Counted from the stretch's first letter, positions 1-8,898 are shown. The stretch is DNA of 64,000 nt from JAGOUB01 sp964648045 (GCA_964648045.1 CAZYNU010000003.1:1-64000); one strand, 5' to 3'. Notes: generated from the letters alone by a model not told the origin. Made by a program: numbers and translations.

Positions 1-1066
1 AGCACCTACACTTCCTTTACCACTGAGCGGTACTTTGGGGACCTTAGCCAATGATCTGGGCTATTTCCCTATTGACGATGGCAGTTCGCTGTCACCGTCT
101 CACTCCCGTGGGCTTCAAAGGTGGGTATTCGGAGTTTGTCAGGATTTGGTAGGCCTAAAAGGCCCCCGCATCCAAACCGTAGCTCTACCCCCCACCGTGC
201 CCCACGAGGCTGCCCCTAAAGGCATTTCGAGGAGAACCAGCTATCTCCGGGTTCGGTTAGCTTTTCACTCCTATACTCAAGTCATCCGAGGATCTTGCGA
301 CATCCACCGGTTCGGACCTCCATCCGCCTTTCGGCGAACTTCATCCTGCTCAAGTATAGCTCACCCGGTTTCGGGTCTAGTGTCAGCGACAAGCGCCCTA
401 TTCGGACTCGCTTTCGCTCCGGCTCCAGCTAGCAATCTGCTTTAGCCATGCCACTGACAGCTAAGTCGTTGGCTCATTATGCAAAAGGCACGCAGTCACA
501 CCCTTGCGGGTGCTCCTACATCTTTGTACGCATCACATTTCAGGGACTATTTCATCCCCCTTTCGGGGTGCTTTCCCTCACGGTACTATCCGCTATTGAA
601 CTTCGCACCTATTTAGCCTTGGATGGTGGTCCACCCGGATTCGGGCCGCGTTTCACGTGAGCGACCTTACTCAGGATACTCCTAGCGCTGAACATCGTTT
701 CGTCTACGGGGCTATCACCCGCTCTGGCCGCCCTTTCCAGGGACGTTCGACTACGAAGGTCAGTCACATGTTGGAGTCCTACAACCCCGGTAGTAAACTA
801 CCGGTTTGGGCTGTTCCCATTTCGCTCGCCACTACTTTGGGAATCTCGGTGTTGATTTCTTTTCCCGGGTTAATGAGATGTTTCAGTTCACCCAGTATTC
901 CTCCCGCATTCGCGGGTCATGAGACATAACTCTCATGGGGTTGCCCCATTCGGAGATCTTCGGCTGTTAGCGCCTGCCTAGCGGCTGACCGAAGCTTTTC
1001 GCAGCTGGCTACGTCCTTCGTCGGAGTGCGAAGTCGAGGCATCCGTGTGATGCGTTGAGTAACATT
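1..1066 (-). rRNA. rrl: 23S ribosomal RNA, 5' portion (runs off window)
   Basis: The + strand reads as the antisense of the 5' third of 23S rRNA. On the minus strand GGATGCC near 1038-1044 matches the conserved block about 26-32 nt from the 5' end of bacterial 23S, and the sequence at base 1 corresponds to roughly position 1050 of the E. coli molecule. The length is therefore near normal, so no large intron or insertion lies in this third. The exact 5' end (about 1066) is estimated from that alignment. Short frames inside it are not genes. Upstream lie a small structured transcription unit and rpoB, not 16S rRNA, so 16S and 23S are unlinked on this side. Confidence 0.95.
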
Positions 1067-1248
1067 GTTCTAATTGTACTGTTCACGTCCCGCGGCGCAG
1101 GCAAGACCTGCCCACGACCTCGGGTCGTGTCTTCAGTGAAGACGTTATGCACGTCCATGTCTTTGATCACATTTATAGAAATCCATTGGTGCCGACGGTG
1201 TGAACGACCGTGCCGGGAGCTGGACCGCTTCTTGTTGGCCCTTGGGCC

Positions 1249-1279
1249 AAAAAAAAGCGGGTGGCCCTTGCTCACCCGC
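1249..1279 (-). terminator. intrinsic terminator of the candidate small RNA
   Basis: On the minus strand a 7-bp stem, GCGGGTG with CACCCGC, is followed directly by eight Ts. A second perfect dyad (TTGGCCC/GGGCCAA, 1235-1250) lies just beyond. Confidence 0.75.
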
Positions 1280-1348
1280 AGTCTCCGAGGGGCGGTCAGA
1301 AACGTCTGACCGTCGGAAGCTGCGAGTGACCAAGGCGCTCCATAGGCG
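1249..1348 (-). ncRNA. candidate ~100-nt structured RNA or 23S leader attenuator
   Basis: A promoter-like pair (1355-1382) is followed about 100 nt later by a strong intrinsic terminator. Between them is a perfect 8-bp stem, CGGTCAGA with TCTGACCG around a 4-nt loop (1293-1312). No convincing reading frame with a start signal fits. It does not show the conserved core of 5S rRNA, SRP RNA or tmRNA. It lies upstream of 23S on the same strand, so it may be a free small RNA or the attenuated leader of the rRNA transcript. Function is unknown. Confidence 0.5.
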
Positions 1349-1354
1349 GACAAG

Positions 1355-1382
1355 AGTCTACTGGCCTACACAGGAGCGTCAA
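1355..1382 (-). promoter_or_regulatory. promoter of the candidate small RNA / rRNA leader
   Basis: On the minus strand TTGACG, a 16-bp spacer and TAGACT form a good sigma70-type promoter. The predicted start is about 1348. Confidence 0.55.
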
Positions 1383-1492
1383 GAAGAAAAAAGTAAGAAA
1401 CTTCCACGACCGCCGTCGCACTCGCCCGTCGCCAGCAACAGGTGCGCAAAGAGCGAAAATGAAGGCGTATAGAAAAGAGAAAAGTGGGCAAG

Positions 1493-1517
1493 AAAAAAAG
1501 CCCTCCGACAGGAGGGC
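1493..1517 (-). terminator. terminator of the 44-aa membrane protein gene
   Basis: Minus-strand stem GCCCTCC-TGTC-GGAGGGC followed by seven Ts. It lies 7 nt after the stop codon of the 1524-1658 gene. Confidence 0.85.
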
Positions 1518-1523
1518 AGGCCG

Positions 1524-1658
1524 TCAACCAATGGAAGCCGTCGGCGGCGGGGTAAAACAGATGATGAGAAACAGGATGACAAGGATGAGAACCGCCCCGA
1601 CACACATCCAGTGCACGAGATCGAAAGACTCCCAGAACGTCTTCGGCGGATTGGTCAT
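1524..1658 (-). CDS. 44-aa small membrane protein
   Basis: This short frame begins with ATG 7-8 nt after a GGAG Shine-Dalgarno site and ends just before a clean terminator, which is the main support for it being real. The protein has a polar N-terminus (MTNPPKTFWESFD), one hydrophobic segment at about residues 18-36 and a short Pro-rich tail (TPPPTAS). It lies downstream of the rpoB terminator and reads in the same direction. The SD site is unlike those of neighbouring core genes, which mostly lack one. I do not recognise a family; its role is unknown, presumably in the membrane. Confidence 0.75.
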   Translation of the reverse strand: MTNPPKTFWESFDLVHWMCVGAVLILVILFLIICFTPPPTASIG

Positions 1659-1714
1659 AAGAATACTCCTATGGGTTGAATGACACTGGTGGCACAGTAG
1701 CGTGGTCCGGGCAC

Positions 1715-1744
1715 AAAAACAGGGGAGTTTGACTCCCCTGTTTT
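1715..1744 (-). terminator. rpoB terminator (bidirectional form)
   Basis: Perfect stem CAGGGGAGT/ACTCCCCTG at 1720-1740, with T runs on either side in both orientations. It lies 20 nt after the rpoB stop codon, so rpoB ends its own transcript and rpoC does not follow here. Confidence 0.9.
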
Positions 1745-1764
1745 CTCAGCGATGGAATGCTGCT

Positions 1765-4700
1765 TTAGGCTTCTTCCTGAGCCTCCTCGCTCACCGAATC
1801 GGCGATCTCGTCGGCCTGGCTCTCGCCCACGGCGTCGGTCTCACCTTCTTCCACGGCGGCCTTCAGTTCGGCAGGCGACTCGCCCTCTTCATCCAGCTCG
1901 GCGATGCGGTCGCGCGGCGGGACCATTTCCTCACCCTCTTCTTCGGCATCCACGCGGGACTGCATGGGCACCGATTCGACGGCAGCCTCGGCGGCAATGC
2001 GGTCGGCGGGCGGGATCTCGTCTTTGAACTTCAGCAGGTCGACCTTCAGGCCGAGTGCCTGAAGCTCCTTCACAAGAACGTTGAACGACTCGGGGATGCT
2101 CGGGCGCTGGATGGTTTCGCCCTTCACGATGGACTCGTAGGCCTTGGAGCGGCCGATGACGTCGTCGGACTTGATCGTGAGCATTTCCTGCAGCGTGTAG
2201 GCGGCGCCGTACGCTTCGAGGGCCCACACTTCCATTTCTCCGAAGCGCTGACCACCGTGCTGGGCCTTGCCTCCGAGCGGCTGCTGCGTGACAAGCGAGT
2301 ACGGTCCGACGGAGCGGGCGTGAATCTTGTCCTCCACAAGGTGGAGTAGCTTGATCATGTACACCATGCCGACGGTCGTCTTGTGGGCGAACTTCTCACC
2401 CGTGCGGCCGTCGAAGAGCTGAACCTTACCGTCCTTCGGCAGGTTGGCGGCCTCGAGGAAGCCTTCAATCTGGGGCAGGGTAACACCGTCGAGTGCCGGC
2501 GTGGCAATCTTGATGCCGAGCACCTTGCAGGCCCAACCGAGGTGAGTCTCCAAGATCTGACCAATGTTCATGCGGGAGGTCACACCGAGCGGGTTCAAGA
2601 TGATGTCGACCGGCGTGCCATCCTCGAGGAACGGCATGTCCTCGCGGGGAACGATGCGGGCAACGACACCCTTGTTGCCGTGGCGGCCGGCCATCTTGTC
2701 GCCGACCTGAACCTTGCGGGTCTGAGCCACGAACACCTCAATCTGCTTCATGACGCCCGTGGGCAACTCGTCGCCCTGAGCGCGATCGAAAACGTGGACA
2801 TCGACGACCTTACCGCCAGCACCACCCGGGAGGCGGAGCGAGCTATCTTTCACGTCCTTGGCCTTGTCACCGAAAATGGCCTGGAGCAGGCGCTCTTCCG
2901 GGGTCAGTTCGGTCTCGCCCTTGGGCGTGATCTTACCGACGAGAATGTCGCCTTCGTGGACGGTGGCGCCGATGCGCACGATGCCGTCGGAATCGAGATC
3001 CTTCAGCTTGGCCTCGCCGACGTTGGGAATGTCGCGCGTGACGGTCTCAGGTCCAAGCTTGGTTTCGCGAACGTCTGTGATGTAGGACTCAATGTGAATA
3101 GAGTCGAAGGCACCGTCTTGCACGATGTCGCTCGAGATGATGATGGCGTCTTCGAAGTTGTACCCCTGCCAGGACATGTAGGCCACGAGCAGGTTTTGAC
3201 CGAGCGCCAGTTCGCCGTCTTGCACGGCGGCACCATCCGCGAGCGTCTCGCCCTTCACCACTTTCTGACCCGGCTTCACCGTGGGGCGAACGTGGAAACA
3301 CGTGCCCTGGTTACTGCGGAGGAAGATGGAGAGCTTGTAGGTCTGCTTGCGGCCCGAGCGGTAGACGACGCTCACTTCAGCGGCGTCGACCGAGGTCACC
3401 TCACCATCCTCTTCGGCGAGGAGGGCGTGACCCGAAGCGCGAGCGGCGATGGATTCGACACCAGTACCAACCAGCGGAGCCTGAGGCTTAATGAGGGGCA
3501 CGGCCTGGCGTTGCATGTTCGTACCCATGGACGCACGGGTGTTGTCGTCGTGCTCCAAGAACGGGATGAGCGAGGTGGAGATGGAGAGAATCTGCTTAGG
3601 CGAGATGTCGACGTGCGTCACGTCGCGCACGTGCGCGAGCGTGGGCTCGCTGCCCTTGCGAGCGGAGACGCGCGTGGAGAGGAACTCGCCAAAGGACGAG
3701 TACGACTCGACGCCTTGAGCCTGCGCGATCACCAGACGGCGCTCCTGTTCGGCATCCATATACGTCACCTTGCCGCTGACATAGGCGCGCACCTTCACTT
3801 CCTTGGCGCCGTTGGCCTTCAGCTGCGAAACGATTTTCTTGGCCATCTCTTTCGTGTCGACCACGTCGCCGTCGGAAGCGACGATCTTGCGGCCGTCCTT
3901 CACCACTTCGTCGAGGATGCGCCCCTGCAAAGCGTCGGCATCGAGCGGGACGGAGTGATTCACCTCACGGTACGGCGTCTCAAGGAAGCCGTACTGGTTC
4001 ACGCGGGCGAAACCGGCCAAGTGGACCACAAGACCGATGTTCGGACCTTCGGGAGTGGCGATGGGGCAGATGCGTCCGAAGTGCGAGGGGTGCACGTCGC
4101 GAACGTCGAACGAGGCGCGCTCGCGGCTAAGACCGCCCGGACCCATGGCCGAGAGGCGGCGCTTGTGGGCCAGCTCGGAGAGCGGGTTGGTCTGGTCCAT
4201 GAACTGCGAGAGCTGCGACGACGCGAAGAACTCGCGCATGGCGGCCGTGATCGGGCGGCAGTTAATGAGCTGGGTGGGCGTGACAGTCTCCAAGTCCATC
4301 ACCGTCATGCGATCCTTGGCGATGCGCTCGGTGCGGACAAGACCCACGCGGTACTTGTTCTGCACCAACTCACCAACGGAGCGGACGCGGCGGTTACTGA
4401 GGTGATCGATGTCGTCGGGCGAGCCCTGGCCGTTGTTCAGGCGAATCATCTCGCGCAGAATCTCGATGAAGTCCTTCACCTGGAACACGCGGTGCGCTTC
4501 GTCACTCGGCACGTCGACGCCGAAGCGGCGGTTGAGCTTATAACGGGCGATGGAGCCCATGTCGTACTTCTTGAAGTCAAAGAAGAGCGAGTCGATGAGC
4601 TGCTTGGCGTTCTCCGGCGTGGCGTAGTCGCCCGGGCGAATGCGGCGGTAGATGGACTGATAGGCCTCCTCCACCGAGCGGGCAGTATCTTTGCCGAGCG

Positions 4701-5739
4701 TGAGCGTGATGAAGTCATGCTCTCCCGAGGGCAGGTCTTTGAACAGGTCGAGAATGTCGCCATCGCTCGTGTAGCCGAACACGCGCAGCAGCTGTGTGAT
4801 CGGAATCTTGCGCTTGCGGTCGATCTTGCAGGTAATGATGCCACGACGATCCGTCTCGACTTCGAGCCACACGCCGCGCTTGGGAATGATCTTAGCCGCG
4901 TGATAGCGCGGGTGATCGGGCATGGTCGAGAAGAACGCGCCCGGCGAGCGGACGAGCTGGTGGACGACCACGCGCTCGATGCCGCCGACCACGAACGTGC
5001 CGCTGTCGGTCATGAGCGGGATGGAGCCGAGGAACACGTCCTGCTCCTTGATTTCGCCCGTCTCCTTGTTGATGAGCTGGACCTGGCCCTTCATGGCCGA
5101 CTCGTAGGTCAGATTGCGGCGCTTGCAGGTCTCGGGGTCGTACTTCGGCTCGTCGAAGGTGTGACCGAGGATGCGCAGCTCCATCTTGCGGCCCGAGAAA
5201 TCGGTGATGGGCGTGATCTCTTCCAGCAGCTCTTTGAGACCCTCAGTGAGGAACCACTTGTAGCTCTCGATCTGCATCTCGATCAAGCTTGGCACGTGCG
5301 TGATGCCCTGGTCGTCCACGAGGAAGACGCGGTCATTTTGAATCTTCGTGGGGCGGATCAATTCTGGCAGCTCGGCTAGAGCCTTGGGGATCTTGCTTAA
5401 AATCGGCGGCAAGTGCGGGCGCAGACGCGGGAGGATATCGGCATCCACGTCGACCACGTAGCCGGCACGGGCCGGGGAAGTCTTCTTGGCGACTGCCTTC
5501 GCAGGCACCTTCGCCACGGTCTTCAAGACCTGGACGGAGGTCGGCTTGCGCACCTCCACCTTCGGCTTGGGAGCCGGCTTTGCGGCGGGTGCAGCCTTCT
5601 TGGCGACTGGCTTGGGAGCCGGCTTCGCCTTAGGCGCCGGCTTCTTGGCTGGCGCCTTCTTGGTCACAGGCTTCGATTTTTTCGCCGGGGCCGCCTTCTT
5701 GGCGACTGGCTTCTTCTTTTTCTCGGGCTTTTTGGCCAT
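1765..5739 (-). CDS. rpoB: DNA-directed RNA polymerase subunit beta with long basic N-terminal and acidic C-terminal extensions
   Basis: The beta subunit forms one half of the RNA polymerase catalytic cleft. At 1324 aa it is longer than usual for compact genomes. Residues 1 to about 105 are a low-complexity Lys/Ala/Pro tract ahead of the canonical start. The catalytic core follows, including the rifampicin pocket around residues 510-535 (FMDQTNPLSELAHKRR, with the Ser of RRLSAMGPGG kept) and CPIATPEGPNIG, where Ala stands in the usual Glu place. GDKMAGRHGNKG and the C-terminal GGQRFGEMEVWALEA block are intact. After about residue 1238 there is an acidic Glu/Ala-rich tail. It is monocistronic, with its own promoter (5850-5878) and terminator; rpoC is not adjacent. 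The start has a pyrimidine-rich leader and no SD site. Confidence 0.98.
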   Translation of the reverse strand: MAKKPEKKKKPVAKKAAPAKKSKPVTKKAPAKKPAPKAKPAPKPVAKKAAPAAKPAPKPKVEVRKPTSVQVLKTVAKVPAKAVAKKTSPARAGYVVDVDADILPRLRPHLPPILSKIPKALAELPELIRPTKIQNDRVFLVDDQGITHVPSLIEMQIESYKWFLTEGLKELLEEITPITDFSGRKMELRILGHTFDEPKYDPETCKRRNLTYESAMKGQVQLINKETGEIKEQDVFLGSIPLMTDSGTFVVGGIERVVVHQLVRSPGAFFSTMPDHPRYHAAKIIPKRGVWLEVETDRRGIITCKIDRKRKIPITQLLRVFGYTSDGDILDLFKDLPSGEHDFITLTLGKDTARSVEEAYQSIYRRIRPGDYATPENAKQLIDSLFFDFKKYDMGSIARYKLNRRFGVDVPSDEAHRVFQVKDFIEILREMIRLNNGQGSPDDIDHLSNRRVRSVGELVQNKYRVGLVRTERIAKDRMTVMDLETVTPTQLINCRPITAAMREFFASSQLSQFMDQTNPLSELAHKRRLSAMGPGGLSRERASFDVRDVHPSHFGRICPIATPEGPNIGLVVHLAGFARVNQYGFLETPYREVNHSVPLDADALQGRILDEVVKDGRKIVASDGDVVDTKEMAKKIVSQLKANGAKEVKVRAYVSGKVTYMDAEQERRLVIAQAQGVESYSSFGEFLSTRVSARKGSEPTLAHVRDVTHVDISPKQILSISTSLIPFLEHDDNTRASMGTNMQRQAVPLIKPQAPLVGTGVESIAARASGHALLAEEDGEVTSVDAAEVSVVYRSGRKQTYKLSIFLRSNQGTCFHVRPTVKPGQKVVKGETLADGAAVQDGELALGQNLLVAYMSWQGYNFEDAIIISSDIVQDGAFDSIHIESYITDVRETKLGPETVTRDIPNVGEAKLKDLDSDGIVRIGATVHEGDILVGKITPKGETELTPEERLLQAIFGDKAKDVKDSSLRLPGGAGGKVVDVHVFDRAQGDELPTGVMKQIEVFVAQTRKVQVGDKMAGRHGNKGVVARIVPREDMPFLEDGTPVDIILNPLGVTSRMNIGQILETHLGWACKVLGIKIATPALDGVTLPQIEGFLEAANLPKDGKVQLFDGRTGEKFAHKTTVGMVYMIKLLHLVEDKIHARSVGPYSLVTQQPLGGKAQHGGQRFGEMEVWALEAYGAAYTLQEMLTIKSDDVIGRSKAYESIVKGETIQRPSIPESFNVLVKELQALGLKVDLLKFKDEIPPADRIAAEAAVESVPMQSRVDAEEEGEEMVPPRDRIAELDEEGESPAELKAAVEEGETDAVGESQADEIADSVSEEAQEEA

Positions 5740-5849
5740 GGAGAGAGATAGGGGAAAGCGGCACAGTGCCGCCGGAACCGCCGCCGAACACGGCGAGGAA
5801 GAGGGGCACAGCGCTCAGAACACAATCGAAGCCAGCTGCGGACGGCCGT

Positions 5850-5878
5850 AGTGTGCGGTTTACGCCCAGGAAAGTCAA
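5850..5878 (-). promoter_or_regulatory. rpoB promoter
   Basis: Minus-strand TTGACT, 17-bp spacer, CACACT. The 5' leader would be about 105 nt with GC-rich dyads, so rpoB is not leaderless. Confidence 0.55.
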
Positions 5879-5932
5879 AAGAAAAATACCTCCCGACGAC
5901 CGCGATCGACAGAATGAGAAGTGGAATTCACC

Positions 5933-6568
5933 TTACCACGTTAGGCCCAGCCAACTTGGCGCCGTCTCAACGATGGACGTAGGCTCGGGCGGCACTAAGC
6001 CAGGGCCAGTAGAAACGGCGATAGAACCACCATTGGCATCGATCGACGCAGTGACCAGCGACAGATCATCCTCCGAGAGCAGGACGCAACCGTAGCTGCG
6101 CCAACCCTTACCCTCCTTGTCGAAGCCCTTTTTTTCGATTTTATCCTCCAGCATTTGTGCGAACTGTGCGTGACTGTGCAAACCGTAAGCCGTCCTACCG
6201 CGACCGTCATCGCCGCCTTCGCCATCGGCTTTATAGAGGCGTAAGAAGCGGCCGTTACCGAACGTGGTGGAGCGCCCTTTCTTTTCGACCGCCTTGATGA
6301 CCCATTCATCCGTGGGGGTGGCAGCAAAATAGCAGCGACCGATATAGCACACGTTACGATGTTGTCCCGTGAGGCCGTTGAGAGTGATGTATTCGCCATC
6401 TTCGTGCACTAAATAGACGAGAGACGCGTCGGTATCGACAATCACGCGGTCACCGGCTTTGGCCACCCAGCCAGACGCAGAAGCACCGCCGCCCTCCTCC
6501 GCAGAGGCGAAGGGGGTAGCCAGAGCCAAACCGATTCCTAGAAGTATGGCAGGAAGGAGTTTTGACAG
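5933..6568 (-). CDS. exported L,D-transpeptidase (YkuD family)
   Basis: YkuD enzymes make 3-3 peptidoglycan cross-links or attach proteins outside the membrane. The frame shows a signal peptide (SKLLPAILLGIGLALATP, then ASA) and the catalytic signature: GLHSH at about residues 129-133 and SYGCVLLSEDD with Cys161. Two other Cys (CYIGRC) may pair. The frame opens upstream at a TTG (6602-6604), but that TTG is inside the -35 box of the promoter at 6577-6604, so the transcript should begin later. The first plausible in-frame start after the promoter is CTG at 6568, 8 nt past the -10, and it gives an ideal signal peptide. The function is likely; the exact start is uncertain. Confidence 0.8.
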   Translation of the reverse strand: MSKLLPAILLGIGLALATPFASAEEGGGASASGWVAKAGDRVIVDTDASLVYLVHEDGEYITLNGLTGQHRNVCYIGRCYFAATPTDEWVIKAVEKKGRSTTFGNGRFLRLYKADGEGGDDGRGRTAYGLHSHAQFAQMLEDKIEKKGFDKEGKGWRSYGCVLLSEDDLSLVTASIDANGGSIAVSTGPGLVPPEPTSIVETAPSWLGLTW

Positions 6569-6576
6569 AGTGACAA

Positions 6577-6604
6577 ATACTATTTGCAATACCCAATATG
6601 TCAA
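6577..6604 (-). promoter_or_regulatory. promoter of the L,D-transpeptidase gene
   Basis: Minus-strand TTGACA, 16-bp spacer, TAGTAT. It overlaps the upstream TTG that a gene finder may choose as start. Confidence 0.7.
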
Positions 6605-6671
6605 CGGTCAAAGAACGTGATATTTGGTACCTATTAGCTACTTATCACTAAATTTACCCTTTCTGAGCGCC

Positions 6672-6701
6672 AAAAACCGGGGGATTCTGATCCACCCGGT
6701 T
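6672..6701 (-). terminator. terminator of the superoxide dismutase gene
   Basis: Minus-strand stem AACCGGG...CCCGGTT followed by a short T run, about 50 nt after the stop codon. Confidence 0.7.
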
Positions 6702-6750
6702 CCTGATAGGATATTGGCTGATTTAGCGGCTCTTTAAAGCTTAAAAATGC

Positions 6751-7356
6751 TTATTTGGCGGCCTGCCAGCGGCGCTCGACCTCGGCCCAGTTGAGCACGT
6801 TCCAGAAGGCCTGAATGTATTCCGGGCGGCGATTCTGGAACTTGAGATAGTACGCATGTTCCCAGACGTCGAGACCCATGAGCGGCGTCTTGCCTTCCAT
6901 GAGCGGCGAATCCTGGTTGGCGGTAGAGGAAATCTCAAAGGTACCGTCCTTGAGAGTCAGCCACGCCCAGCCGGAGCCGAAGCGGTTACTGGCGGCCTCA
7001 TTGAACGTCTTTTGGAAGTCAGCAACGGAGCCAAAGGCCTTGGTGAACTCAGCCTCCAGGGCAGCCGAAGGCGCACCTCCTCCCTGCGGGCTGAGGATCG
7101 TCCAAAAGAGACTATGGTTACTATGGCCGCCGCCGTGGTTGCGAACGGCGGTCTTTTTGTCGGCAGGCATCTCCTCAATCTTCCGGAGCACGTCATCGAT
7201 GTCCATCGTCTCCCAGGGGGTACCAGCCACGGCGGCATTCAACTTATCGACGTACGTCTGGTGATGCTTCGTATGGTGGATCTCCATCGTCTTGGCGTCG
7301 AAGTGCGGCTCAAGAGCATCGTAGGCGTACGGGAGTGTTGGCAGGGTGAAGGGCAT
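6751..7356 (-). CDS. sodA: superoxide dismutase, manganese type
   Basis: Converts superoxide to oxygen and hydrogen peroxide in the cytoplasm. The 201-aa length is typical. Metal ligands are visible as His27 (MEIHHTKHH), His81 (GGGHSNHSLFW), Asp163 and His167 (DVWEHAYY). The STANQDSPLM segment places Gln148 as in MnSOD rather than the FeSOD pattern. The open frame extends 40 codons further upstream, but family alignment fixes the start at MPFTLPTLPY. That ATG has a C/T-rich leader (CCCTTTCCCCCTTCCCC) and no SD site. The gene is divergent from the FemAB-like gene. Confidence 0.95.
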   Translation of the reverse strand: MPFTLPTLPYAYDALEPHFDAKTMEIHHTKHHQTYVDKLNAAVAGTPWETMDIDDVLRKIEEMPADKKTAVRNHGGGHSNHSLFWTILSPQGGGAPSAALEAEFTKAFGSVADFQKTFNEAASNRFGSGWAWLTLKDGTFEISSTANQDSPLMEGKTPLMGLDVWEHAYYLKFQNRRPEYIQAFWNVLNWAEVERRWQAAK

Positions 7357-7444
7357 GGGGAAGGGGGAAAGGGAACGGTCCTCACGGTACCACTCCCCTT
7401 TCGCCTCCACATCAAAAAACCCGGCAAAGGAGTACACTACTGCT

Positions 7445-8395
7445 GTGCCGCTGCAGCGCCTGACGACGGCCCCCATCTTGGCCCATGCACCACTCTGGCA
7501 ATCGCCAGCGTGGGCGACTTTTCAGCAGGCGCTCGGTCGGGAGGTTCGTTGGTACGCCAATCCCGAAGCCACTGTAACAGCCCTGGTCATTATCGATCGC
7601 ACCACAGCGGGATTCTGCACGTGGGATCTACCGCGCGGCCCGCTGCTTACGGCAGAGGCCACAAGCGCGCAGGCGGAGGCATTTCTTCGGGCGATCGCCG
7701 CCGAAGCTAGTCGCAACCGCGCATTAAGCCTGTTTTGGTCGGGCACGGACGCGCGATTGGCCGCGCTGCCATTTGGTCACCCATCCAAGCGACACGAGCA
7801 GCCCGAAGCGACGATTGTACTCGATCTAACTCTGAACGATGACGCGCTCCTGGCTCAAATGCGGCAAAAAGGCCGCTACAATATTCGCCTGGCCGAGAAA
7901 CATGGAGTGACCGTCGAACAGAGCGCGGATGTAGGCGCTTACGCCAAACTTGCCGCCGAGACGGCCGCCCGCGATGGATTTAAGGCGCCAGGCGCACGCC
8001 AGTTCGAGTACTTCCTGAAGGCCTTGCCCGGGAGCTTCCTCCTCTTAGCCTACGCGCCCACTGACCCCCTGCCCATCGCCGGCCTCTTGGGCGTCGCCTG
8101 GGGCAAGACAGGCATCTACTACTATGGCGCCTCGCGGGACGCACACCGTGAATTGATGGCGCCATACCTACTGCAATGGGAGGCAATGCGCCTGTGCCGG
8201 AACCTGGGCTGCGAACACTACGACCTACTGGGTGTCGCCCCACCTGAAGCACCAGAAAATCACCCTTGGCAGGGTATTTCTGCCTTTAAGGGGAAATTCG
8301 GGGGAGTCATGACTGTTCTACCACCTGAGCACACATGGACAATCCGGCCGTTTTTGGCGGCCGGACTGGCACTGAAGCGGAGATTTCTCGGCTGA
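7445..8395 (+). CDS. FemAB/peptidoglycan bridge-type aminoacyltransferase (GNAT fold)
   Basis: FemAB proteins add amino acids from aminoacyl-tRNA to the peptidoglycan stem peptide in the cytoplasm. This 316-aa protein has the typical Lys/Arg motif MRQKGRYNIRLAEKHGV and the C-terminal GNAT segment YYYGASRDAHRELMAPYLLQ, ending with GISAFKGKFGG. The chosen start is GTG 7445: a -10 box TACACT (7433-7438) lies exactly 6 nt upstream, giving a leaderless mRNA. An AAGGAG further up overlaps the promoter and is too far away to act as SD. The substrate amino acid cannot be told from sequence. Confidence 0.88.
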   Translation: MPLQRLTTAPILAHAPLWQSPAWATFQQALGREVRWYANPEATVTALVIIDRTTAGFCTWDLPRGPLLTAEATSAQAEAFLRAIAAEASRNRALSLFWSGTDARLAALPFGHPSKRHEQPEATIVLDLTLNDDALLAQMRQKGRYNIRLAEKHGVTVEQSADVGAYAKLAAETAARDGFKAPGARQFEYFLKALPGSFLLLAYAPTDPLPIAGLLGVAWGKTGIYYYGASRDAHRELMAPYLLQWEAMRLCRNLGCEHYDLLGVAPPEAPENHPWQGISAFKGKFGGVMTVLPPEHTWTIRPFLAAGLALKRRFLG

Positions 8396-8398
8396 GGA

Positions 8399-8665
8399 TC
8401 AAAGACTAGCCCAGCCTCGCAAGATTTCCTGCTGCTCTTCGCGCTGACGACGGAGCGTGTCTTCCACGCCACGCCGGGGAAGCGGCGATTCTGGCAACAC
8501 ATCTTCCTCGTCGACCTCTAGGCCAGAGTAGCCCTCATGGGCGGCGCGAGTATCACGCACCAGAAGGTGAGCTTCGCCGTAGCGCAGATGCGGGTGTAAG
8601 ACGGGGTGATCACGGCGGACGGCAGATGTTCCGAGTAGACTGACGGTTTCAGTGGGAGTGTTCAT
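8399..8665 (-). CDS. small uncharacterised soluble protein (88 aa)
   Basis: The start ATG (8663-8665) lies exactly 6 nt after a TACGTT -10 box, as in other leaderless genes of this window; an upstream in-frame start would precede the promoter. The protein is charged, lacks membrane segments and ends in a predicted helix (DTLRRQREEQQEILRGW). It converges with the FemAB-like gene, with stop codons 3 nt apart. No family is recognised. Confidence 0.6.
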   Translation of the reverse strand: MNTPTETVSLLGTSAVRRDHPVLHPHLRYGEAHLLVRDTRAAHEGYSGLEVDEEDVLPESPLPRRGVEDTLRRQREEQQEILRGWASL

Positions 8666-8814
8666 GAGGGCAACGTACCAGCGACAGCATGGCGACAAGT
8701 CGCGTTCGAGAGGGATCCGTTTTTGGCTGACGCTAGGCATTGGCCCAAACGCAATACACTTCGATATTTCTCCAGTGCGTCAAGAATTCTCTACACAACA
8801 ATTTGGCGGACACG

Positions 8815-8845
8815 AAAAAACCCTCCCCCGTCTGAGGGGGGAGGG
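8815..8845 (-). terminator. terminator of the SLH surface protein gene
   Basis: Minus-strand 8-bp or longer stem CCCTCCCC/GGGGAGGG followed by six Ts, about 55 nt after the stop codon. Confidence 0.85.
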
Positions 8846-8898
8846 CTCTTCGCTGCCGGTTAGCCTGGGGCAGAAGCAGGAGACAAACGTGTCGACTC

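Noticed and set aside
1..929. Open frames inside the 23S rRNA gene
   Set aside because: They lie within rRNA sequence on the antisense strand and have no coding signals.
1249..1348. 5S rRNA or SRP RNA upstream of 23S
   Set aside because: The conserved 5S loop sequence and the SRP GGAAGCA-type core are both missing.
2383..5379. 998-aa open frame on the + strand opposite rpoB
   Set aside because: It is the antisense shadow of a GC-rich core gene; the protein has a His/Asp/Val-biased mirror composition and no start signals.
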